DNA of 19,043 nucleotides from an uncultured Prevotellaceae bacterium (GTDB lineage Bacteria > Bacteroidota > Bacteroidia > Bacteroidales > Bacteroidaceae), in NCBI GenBank assembly GCA_946539475.1, contig CAMNHM010000042.1, positions 1 to 19,043 of the forward strand, written 5' to 3'. Below the pieces are notes generated by a model. The model had not been told where the DNA came from, ran no database searches, and saw only the letters and a program-made list of their open reading frames with translations. Within the stretch, counting starts at the first letter, position 1. Each line of letters begins with the position of its first letter. Shown piece by piece: positions 9,288-13,788 of this stretch. The translations under genes were made by a program, and so were the position numbers.

Positions 9288-10565
9288 TCAGACCGAATAG
9301 CGGCGGGGATATCGGAGCAGGATGGCCAGCAGGGCTGCCACGCCGATGGCTACGGGATAGCAGAGCGTGGGGATGATGTCGATCGGGCTAATGGCTGCCA
9401 GGCCCGCTGCCATCAGCAGCTGGGCGCCATAGGGGATGAGCCCCTGCACGGTGCATGAGAACGTATCGAGCAACGAGGCGCACTTGCGCGGGTCGAGCCC
9501 GTACTTCTCGCCTATCTGGCGGGCGATGCCTCCGACGGTGATGATGCTCACGGTGTTGTTGGCCGTGCAGATGTTCACCAGGCTCACCAGTGCCGCTATC
9601 GACAGCTCGGCGCCTCGCTTGCTGCTGATGTGGCGCGTCAGGCGCTTGATGATGTAGTCGATGCCACCGTTGGCCTTGATCAGCTCGAGCAGGCCGCCTG
9701 CGAGCATCGTGATGACGATGAGCTCGCCCATGCCCTTGATGCCGTCGCCCATAGCCTGCATCCATACGAAGACGTCGCCGAAGCCGCCTGTCAGCAGTCC
9801 GATGATGCCCGTCAGGATGATGCCCAGCGTCAGCACCACCATCACGTTCACTCCGATGACGGCGGTGAGGAGCACCACCAGATAGGGCACTACCTTTACC
9901 GCTTCCACCTTGGGAATCTCCGTCGGCGACGTGATGCCCTGTCCCAGGAACAGGTATACGACGAGTACCACGACGGCGGCAGGCACCACGATGAACGAGT
10001 TCACCTTGAACTTGTCGCTCAGCTGGCAGCCCTGCGACTGTGTGGCGATGATCGTCGTGTCGCTGATGAACGAGAGATTGTCGCCAAAGAACGAGCCGCC
10101 CACCACCGCACCGACGAGCATGGCCGTCGAGGCCTCCGTCTGCAGCGCCACGCCGGCGGCGATGGGCGTCAGCGCCACGATGGTGCCCACGCTCGTGCCT
10201 ATCGACAGCGAGATGAAGCAAGCCGCCAGGAACAGCCCTGCGAGCATCATCTCGCCCGGCAGCAGCGACAGCGACAGGTTGACCGTGGCATCGATGCTGC
10301 CCATCACCTTCGCAGAGTTGGCAAAGGCGCCGGCCAGGATGAAGATCCAGATCATGAGCATCATCTGGCTGTTGCCAGCCCCACGGCTGAAGACGCTGAT
10401 GCGCCTCTGGAGCCTCCCCCGGCTGATGGCGATGGCATAGACCGATGTGGCGAGGAACGCCACCGTGATGGGCACGCGATAGAAGTCACCAGCCGTGATG
10501 CTGGTGACGAGGTACAGTGCTACGAACACCGCCAGCGGCGACAATGCGATGAGCCCTCTCTTCAC
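9288..10565 (-). CDS. NhaC-family Na+/H+ antiporter or related carboxylate antiporter
   Basis: Protein of 425 residues composed almost entirely of hydrophobic helices (about 10-12 predicted by eye), hence an inner-membrane transporter. Family landmarks are GTSVGTIVALTPIA near residue 125 and FFGDNLSFISDTTI near residue 160, the second being the hallmark GD-x-LS-x-ISDTT motif of NhaC proteins. Length is slightly shorter than NhaC of Bacillus-type organisms but normal for Bacteroidetes relatives. It starts at GTG (KRGLIALSPLAVF follows), only 7 nt after the uxaA stop codon, with GAGGGA immediately before the start; this spacing suggests translational coupling with uxaA. The family includes malate/lactate antiporters, so transport of organic acids is an alternative to plain sodium/proton exchange. 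Confidence 0.87.
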   Translation of the reverse strand: MKRGLIALSPLAVFVALYLVTSITAGDFYRVPITVAFLATSVYAIAISRGRLQRRISVFSRGAGNSQMMLMIWIFILAGAFANSAKVMGSIDATVNLSLSLLPGEMMLAGLFLAACFISLSIGTSVGTIVALTPIAAGVALQTEASTAMLVGAVVGGSFFGDNLSFISDTTIIATQSQGCQLSDKFKVNSFIVVPAAVVVLVVYLFLGQGITSPTEIPKVEAVKVVPYLVVLLTAVIGVNVMVVLTLGIILTGIIGLLTGGFGDVFVWMQAMGDGIKGMGELIVITMLAGGLLELIKANGGIDYIIKRLTRHISSKRGAELSIAALVSLVNICTANNTVSIITVGGIARQIGEKYGLDPRKCASLLDTFSCTVQGLIPYGAQLLMAAGLAAISPIDIIPTLCYPVAIGVAALLAILLRYPRRYSV

Positions 10566-10572
10566 TCCCTCA

Positions 10573-12069
10573 CTACAGCGTTACGCCGTTCTTGAAGATG
10601 GATATCTCGCGGTAGTCGTTAGCCTCGTTGCGGGCATGCTCGCCACTGGCAACACTGAGCACCTTGTCGATGAACTCGGGCAGCAGCTCCTGCATCGTGC
10701 GCCCCTCGACGAGCTGACCGGCGTTGAAGTCCACCCACTGCGGCTTTCGCGCTGCCAGCGTGGGGTTGGTGGCAATCTTCATCGTGGGCACAAACGTGCC
10801 GAAGGGCGTGCCGCGGCCAGTGGTGAAGAGCACCAGGTGGCATCCGCAGGAGGCAAGGGCCGTCGACGCCACTAGGTCGTTGCCGGGAGCCGACAGCAGG
10901 TTCAGGCCTCGGGCTTCGAGGCGGTCGCCATATTCCATCACGCCGCTCACGGGAGCTCGGCCGCACTTCTGCGTGCATCCCAGTGCCTTGTCCTCGAGCG
11001 TAGAGATGCCGCCAGCCTTGTTGCCGGGCGAAGGATTCTCGCCGACAGGCTCGCCGTGGGAGAGGAAGTACTCCTTGAAGTTGTTGATCATCCTGACGGT
11101 CTTCTCGAACAGCTCGGGCGTCTCGCAACGGTTCATCAGAATGGTCTCGGCGCCGAACATCTCGGGCACCTCCGTCAGCACGCTCGTGCCGCCCTGCGCC
11201 ACCAGCCAGTCGCTGAACTCGCCGACCAGCGGGTTGGCGGTGATACCGCTGAAGCCGTCGCTGCCGCCACACTTCAGGCCTACGCGCAGCTCGCTGACGG
11301 GCACCGCCTCGCGCTTGTCCGTGCGGGCGGTGGCGTAGAGCTCGCGCAGCACCTGCATGCCGGCCTCCACTTCGTCGCCCTCCACCTTCTGCGTCACCAG
11401 CAGGCGGATGCGCTCATGGTCGTAGTCGCCCAGCATCGCCATGAACTCGTCGGGCTGGTTGTTCTCGCAGCCCAGGCCCAGCACCAGCACACCGCCGGCA
11501 TTGGGGTGCAGCACGATGTCGCGCAGCACCTTCCGCGTGTTCTCATGGTCGCCCGAGAGCTGTGAGCATCCGTAGTTGTGATGCCAGCAGTAGATGTTGT
11601 CGATGCCCTCGCAGCCCGTCTCCTCGCGGAGCTGGCGGGCCAGGCGCTCGCCGATGCCATTGACGCAGCCCACGGTGGGCACGATCCACAGCTCGTTCCT
11701 AACGCCCACGTCGCCATTCTTCCGGCGATAGCCCATGAACGTGCGCTCCTCACGCGGGATGCTCAGCTGCTCGCCGACGGGCTCATAGGTGTACTCCAGC
11801 GTGCCCTTCAGGTTCGTCTGCAGGTTATGCTCGTTCACCCACTGTCCTGCTGTCATTGCCTCGCGGGCGTGGCCGATGGGATATCCATACTTGATAATGT
11901 TTTCGCCCGCGCGTACATCCTTTATTAGTACCTTGTGTCCGGCGGGGGTGTCCTGTTGCAGGGTGATCGCCTGCCCGTCGACGCAGATCGTCTCTCCCTT
12001 CTGCTTTGGCTGCAGGCAGACGACGACGCTGTCAGCCGGATTGATTTTCAAGAAAGTAGCCTGTTCCAT
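10573..12069 (-). CDS. uxaA: Altronate dehydratase
   Basis: Protein of 498 residues, close to the usual length of full UxaA. The N-terminal ~100 residues form a SAF-type domain (MEQATFLKINPADSVVVCL..., AGHKVLIKDV, IIKYGYPIG), followed by the D-galactarate/altronate dehydratase domain with GYRRKNGDVGVRNELWIVPT near residue 115, HHNYGCSQLSGDHENT, LGCENNQPDEF and KCGGSDGFSGITANP near residue 266. Expected reaction: D-altronate to 2-keto-3-deoxy-D-gluconate plus water, in cytoplasmic galacturonate catabolism. The usual partners UxaB and UxaC are not in the window; the next gene is the NhaC transporter. A Bacteroidetes promoter lies 38 bp upstream of the start codon. D-galactarate dehydratase is the main alternative, but the two-domain order and size favour UxaA. 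Confidence 0.88.
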   Translation of the reverse strand: MEQATFLKINPADSVVVCLQPKQKGETICVDGQAITLQQDTPAGHKVLIKDVRAGENIIKYGYPIGHAREAMTAGQWVNEHNLQTNLKGTLEYTYEPVGEQLSIPREERTFMGYRRKNGDVGVRNELWIVPTVGCVNGIGERLARQLREETGCEGIDNIYCWHHNYGCSQLSGDHENTRKVLRDIVLHPNAGGVLVLGLGCENNQPDEFMAMLGDYDHERIRLLVTQKVEGDEVEAGMQVLRELYATARTDKREAVPVSELRVGLKCGGSDGFSGITANPLVGEFSDWLVAQGGTSVLTEVPEMFGAETILMNRCETPELFEKTVRMINNFKEYFLSHGEPVGENPSPGNKAGGISTLEDKALGCTQKCGRAPVSGVMEYGDRLEARGLNLLSAPGNDLVASTALASCGCHLVLFTTGRGTPFGTFVPTMKIATNPTLAARKPQWVDFNAGQLVEGRTMQELLPEFIDKVLSVASGEHARNEANDYREISIFKNGVTL

Positions 12070-12106
12070 ATCTGTAGTTTATTTCGATGAATGACTTAAA
12101 ACTCTG

Positions 12107-12137
12107 CAAAGTTACGAAAAAACGAGAGAAGAACAAA
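12107..12137 (-). promoter_or_regulatory. Promoter of uxaA (Bacteroidetes type)
   Basis: On the minus strand TAACTTTG (12107-12114) fits the TAnnTTTG -7 consensus and a TTTG (12134-12137) lies exactly 19 bp upstream, the normal -33 spacing for the Bacteroidetes primary sigma factor. It would start transcription near 12100, giving a leader of about 30 nt before the uxaA ATG at 12069. Confidence 0.72.
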
Positions 12138-12149
12138 ACAAATTTGTTT
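12136..12149. promoter_or_regulatory. 14-bp perfect palindrome, possible operator
   Basis: AAACAAATTTGTTT is a perfect palindrome that abuts the -33 element of the uxaA promoter, centred about 42 bp upstream of the inferred start. It lies inside a longer imperfect inverted repeat (GAAGAACA... to ...TGTTTTTTCTTC, 12128-12160). Position suits a regulator site; no regulator gene is nearby, and an AT-rich palindrome of this kind could also be a dispersed repeat. Confidence 0.4.
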
Positions 12150-12169
12150 GTTTTTTCTTCCGAGTGACA

Positions 12170-12200
12170 GTAACTTCGCTGTCGCAGACGACAAAGTTAC
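12170..12200. other. Hairpin containing a second TAACTTTG box
   Basis: On the minus strand GTAACTTTGTCG pairs with CGACAGCGAAGTTAC around a TCTG loop: a 7-bp outer stem, a 3-nt bulge and a 5-bp inner stem. The outer arm contains TAACTTTG (12192-12199) but has no -33 element at the right distance, so I treat it as structure and not as a promoter. It would form in any transcript reading from the 12441 promoter toward uxaA. Confidence 0.5.
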
Positions 12201-12331
12201 GAAAAACTGCCAGCGTCGCCCTGTCAACTTCGTCTCGTTCCCTCGCCACTTACGTCCCGCTAGCTTGGACTTTCGGTGTGCTTAGGTCCGAGACTCAGGG
12301 TATGTAGTTTCGGAGGTTCTTGCGCGATCTT

Positions 12332-12355
12332 CGGAACTTCCCGGGCTGAGTTCCG
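12332..12355. other. Hairpin in the uxaA upstream leader
   Basis: CGGAACT (12332-12338) is the exact inverse complement of AGTTCCG (12349-12355), giving a 7-bp stem with a 10-nt loop. It lies between the 12441 promoter and uxaA and contributes to a GC-rich, structured leader. No known RNA family recognised. Confidence 0.45.
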
Positions 12356-12383
12356 TTACTACGCAGGCTGCCGTCCGATACTA

Positions 12384-12417
12384 GCCTCGCGTCCGAGGCC
12401 GCCTCGCGTCCGAGGCC
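12384..12417. repeat. Two tandem 17-bp hairpin units
   Basis: GCCTCGCGTCCGAGGCC is repeated exactly at 12384-12400 and 12401-12417. Each unit is self-complementary (GCCTCG, 4-nt loop, CGAGGC). A third, degenerate unit with the same GTCCGA core lies at about 12371-12383. They fall just downstream of the 12441 minus-strand promoter and would be early hairpins in its transcript. Could equally be a dispersed REP-like element. Confidence 0.8.
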
Positions 12418-12440
12418 GCAGAGCGTCCCGTTTCTGGGTG

Positions 12441-12472
12441 CAAAGGTACAACAAGTTTTAGAGACTTGCAAA
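12441..12472 (-). promoter_or_regulatory. Second, distal promoter reading toward uxaA
   Basis: Minus-strand TACCTTTG (12441-12448) with TTTG (12469-12472) 20 bp upstream, the same box sequence and spacing as the promoter of the S9 peptidase gene at 18441-18472. The spacer contains CAAGT-N7-ACTTG, an inverted repeat. No gene starts within 350 bp downstream, so it would give either a ~365-nt structured leader for uxaA or a separate small RNA. Confidence 0.55.
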
Positions 12473-12594
12473 TTTAACTTATCTTCACGCTCCGTCCGCC
12501 CATAGGCCACCGTCCACGGTCACTGCGAGTTCGCCAATAGGGCCTGCCCCTGCTTCGACGTGAAAAAATGGTTACAAAGCATAGGACTGTGAAT

Positions 12595-12624
12595 ATTATC
12601 AAATTATCAAATTATCAATTATCG
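12595..12624. repeat. AT-rich octamer array, copy 1
   Basis: ATTATC recurs at 12595, 12603, 12611 and 12618 (spacing 8, 8, 7), ending in ATTATCGATAAGG. It faces the inverted array at 12706-12742 across about 80 bp that include an imperfect TAAGGTTTG/CAAACCCTTA hairpin and an AT run of TTATATTA type. The pair could extrude as a cruciform. Confidence 0.8.
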
Positions 12625-12705
12625 ATAAGGTTTGAGCAAACCCTTATTATATTATATATTATATTATAATAAAAGTTTGGACGTAAAAATCCCGACAAAA
12701 ACATG

Positions 12706-12742
12706 CTTAACGATAATTCGATAATTCGATAATTTGATAATT
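12706..12742. repeat. AT-rich octamer array, copy 2 (inverted)
   Basis: CTTAA followed by three CGATAATT units and one TGATAATT. Its reverse complement (AATTATCA, then AATTATCG three times, then TTAAG) matches the array at 13707-13735 apart from one extra octamer, so the two form inverted ends around about 960 bp. Confidence 0.85.
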
Positions 12743-12756
12743 TCAAAAACGACTAG

Positions 12757-13069
12757 AAGAATCATACAACGAACGGCAACAAGCAGAAACCCAAGAAGAT
12801 ACGTGGTACGATGGGGTGCTACTACGACGACCAGCTGCTCTTCACGCCTCAGGGCACTGGGCAGCCCCAGTATGAGAGCCTGAAGAAGATCGGCGGCGGG
12901 GCGATGATGCGCACCATAGGCGAAAACACAGGCTTTCCGGTGGGTCAACTGAAAGTTCTCTCCGACACTGTCGGCCGACTGTCGGCCAACTGCCGACCTG
13001 CGCGATCAGCTCGAAAAAGTGCTGAAAAGCCTGTCCAGCCTACTAGCGGAGCCCGCTCCGAGAGGGTGA
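12757..13069 (+). pseudogene. Frameshifted small gene, product not recognised
   Basis: A codon-like reading frame runs from about 12757 (KNHTTNGNKQKPKKIRG), through MGCYYDDQLLFTPQG (ATG at 12811) and MMRTIGENTGFPVGQLKVLSD, then breaks at a tandem repeat of ACTGTCGGCCG (12967-12998). Reading resumes two frames over as DLRDQLEKVLKSLSSLLAEP and stops with TGA at 13067-13069. Removing two 11-bp units joins the halves in frame, giving a sensible basic-then-helical protein of about 95 residues. The helical part is faintly like the N-terminus of Bacteroidetes HU-like DNA-binding proteins, but I cannot assign a family. No clear promoter or start upstream of 12811. Confidence 0.4.
12967..12998. repeat. 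11-bp tandem repeat breaking the small gene
   Basis: ACTGTCGGCCG (12967), ACTGTCGGCCA (12978) and ACTGCCGACC (12989) form a period-11 array. Because 11 is not a multiple of 3, each gain or loss of a unit shifts the frame of the surrounding small gene. Confidence 0.8.
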
Positions 13070-13071
13070 AA

Positions 13072-13191
13072 ATGATGGCTGCCGACGGCTGCTTAGTCGC
13101 CGTCAACCTGGCAAAAGCTCAGCTGGAAATACGCATGACCATCGGCCTGCACGTGTCTCCTCATTGCTTAAAAACTTTTACACCAACATAA
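13072..13191 (+). CDS. Possible 39-residue small ORF
   Basis: ATGATG start two nt after the stop of the frameshifted remnant, reading MMAADGCLVAVNLAKAQLEI and ending ...KTFTPT before TAA. It shares a frame with the first half of the remnant, so it may simply be read-through of the broken gene. No recognised family, no strong RBS; low confidence that it is translated. Confidence 0.15.
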   Translation: MMAADGCLVAVNLAKAQLEIRMTIGLHVSPHCLKTFTPT

Positions 13192-13300
13192 CAAGGATAA
13201 GCATATGCCAGGAGGTGGAGCGTCAGCGACGTATGCCAAAACAAGATGGGGTTCAGGTTCAAGATGAGCTAGAAATCGATTCAAGGTTCATGTGTGCTAA

Positions 13301-13332
13301 TCCCCAGCGTACCAAATCCCCAGCGTACCAAA
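13301..13332. repeat. Two tandem 16-bp repeats beside the REP cluster
   Basis: TCCCCAGCGTACCAAA is repeated exactly at 13301-13316 and 13317-13332, and a third partial copy (GCCCCAGCG) begins the hairpin at 13331. It looks like a duplicated, decayed arm of that hairpin. Confidence 0.8.
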
Positions 13333-13405
13333 GCCCCAGCGGGGCTTGATAGTGGTAGCTAGCCATTGAAATGGCTGGCTACCATTATCAGATGCCTACG
13401 GCATC
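13331..13405. repeat. Cluster of three REP-like hairpins
   Basis: Three adjacent inverted repeats: AAGCCCC-AGC-GGGGCTT (13331-13347); a 20-bp stem with only two G-T wobbles and a 2-nt loop (13348-13389, arms starting GATAGTGGTAGCTAGCCATT); and GATGCC-TAC-GGCATC (13391-13405). Arrays of this kind resemble REP/BIME elements mobilised by REP-associated Y1 (IS200-like) transposases in Bacteroidetes. No transposase gene is present in the window, so this would be a non-autonomous copy. Alternative role: transcription terminator or mRNA-stabilising hairpin. Confidence 0.65.
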
Positions 13406-13464
13406 ACTTCCAAAATAGGGTGTACAATATGATGTACCACAAAAATGGCAGGAATGAAGATACT

Positions 13465-13643
13465 GACCCCACCCCCAACCCCTCCCCTACAAGGGAGGGG
13501 AGGGCCTACGGAGTTCCAAGCGGCGGGCAAGGCGGCAGCAGCTCCCCTCCCTTCGAGGGAGGGGAGTGCCTACGGAGTTCCAAGCGGCGGGCAAGGCGGC
13601 AGCAACTCCCCTCCCTTCAAGGGGAGGGGCTTGGGGTGGGGTC
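13465..13643. mobile_element. MITE-like C/G-rich element with terminal inverted repeats
   Basis: A 179-bp element bounded by 24-bp inverted repeats (GACCCCACCCCCAACCCCTC at 13465, inverse at 13620-13643, two mismatches over 24 bp). Inside are CTCCCCTCCCTT/AAGGGAGGGGAG palindromes and two copies of a 64-bp unit. There is no coding capacity of note and no clear target-site duplication. Such C-rich palindromic elements are common dispersed repeats in Bacteroidetes genomes, to my knowledge without a proven transposase. Confidence 0.6.
13505..13632. repeat. Two tandem copies of a 64-bp unit
   Basis: Each copy begins CCTACGGAGTTCCAAGCGGC (13505 and 13569) and ends in the CTCCCCTCCCTT palindrome. 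The copies are nearly identical over 64 bp; differences are confined to a few bases (AGCAGC versus AGCAAC, CGAGGGA versus CAAGGGG). They form the core of the MITE-like element, so the copy number is likely to vary. Confidence 0.88.
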
Positions 13644-13706
13644 TGTAACTTTAAAAATATAGGTACATGATATTGAACAACCTACTTCCAAAACTTGATA
13701 TTGTCT

Positions 13707-13735
13707 AATTATCAAATTATCGAATTATCGTTAAG
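13707..13735. repeat. AT-rich octamer array, copy 3
   Basis: AATTATCA, AATTATCG, AATTATCG, then TTAAG. It is the inverse of the array at 12706-12742, which has one more octamer. It abuts the hairpin downstream of the GH2 gene. Confidence 0.85.
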
Positions 13736-13771
13736 GGGTTCCGAAAGTGCGAAAATCTTCCGAAACCCCTT
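13733..13771 (-). terminator. Terminator-like hairpin after the GH2 gene
   Basis: On the minus strand AAGGGGTTTCGGAAG pairs with CTTTCGGAACCCCTT over 15 bp with two G-U wobbles and a 9-nt loop, starting 18 bp past the GH2 stop codon. No run of U follows, so if it terminates it is not a classical intrinsic terminator; it could also protect the 3' end of the mRNA. Confidence 0.55.
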
Positions 13772-13788
13772 TGTTTTCACCCTTCGTC

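Larger units (their letters stand above)
12070..13788. other. 1.7-kb intergenic region, repeat-rich
   Basis: No intact gene is evident between uxaA and the GH2 gene. From left to right it holds the uxaA promoter region, a hairpin-rich stretch, a second promoter, an unassigned segment at 12473-12594 in which I see no convincing feature, an AT-rich island (12595-12743), a frameshifted small gene remnant, an unassigned segment (13192-13300), REP-like hairpins, a MITE-like element and the GH2 terminator hairpin. Base composition swings from almost pure AT (12640-12672) to almost pure C/G (13465-13500), unlike the evenly GC-rich coding sequence on both sides. Confidence 0.8.

Noticed and set aside
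9630..10595. Plus-strand open frame of 321 codons opposite the NhaC gene
   Set aside because: Its translation is His/Asp/Gln/Arg-rich low complexity and is antisense to a well-supported transporter gene.
12192..12199. Third TAACTTTG box as a separate promoter
   Set aside because: No TTTG or TTG at 19-21 bp upstream (the nearest is 25 bp away), and the box is one arm of a hairpin.
12295..12510. 71-codon minus-strand open frame upstream of uxaA
   Set aside because: It spans the 12441 promoter and the hairpin repeats, has no family character and is not placed downstream of the promoter start.
12481..12575. Minus-strand stretch reading ...AGPIGELAVTVDGGLWADGA, like the C-terminus of a short-chain dehydrogenase
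   Set aside because: The frame is only about 28 codons, closed by a stop on both sides, and no other part of such a protein is present; probably chance.
13366..13662. Overlapping plus-strand open frames over the C/G-rich element
   Set aside because: The translations consist of Pro/Gly/Ser repeats produced by the 64-bp tandem unit and palindromes; structure of the DNA explains them.
12560..13760. Origin, CRISPR array or tRNA within the repeat-rich region
   Set aside because: Octamer repeats lack spacers of constant size, there is no DnaA-box cluster that I can recognise, and no cloverleaf with a TTCGA-type T-loop was found.
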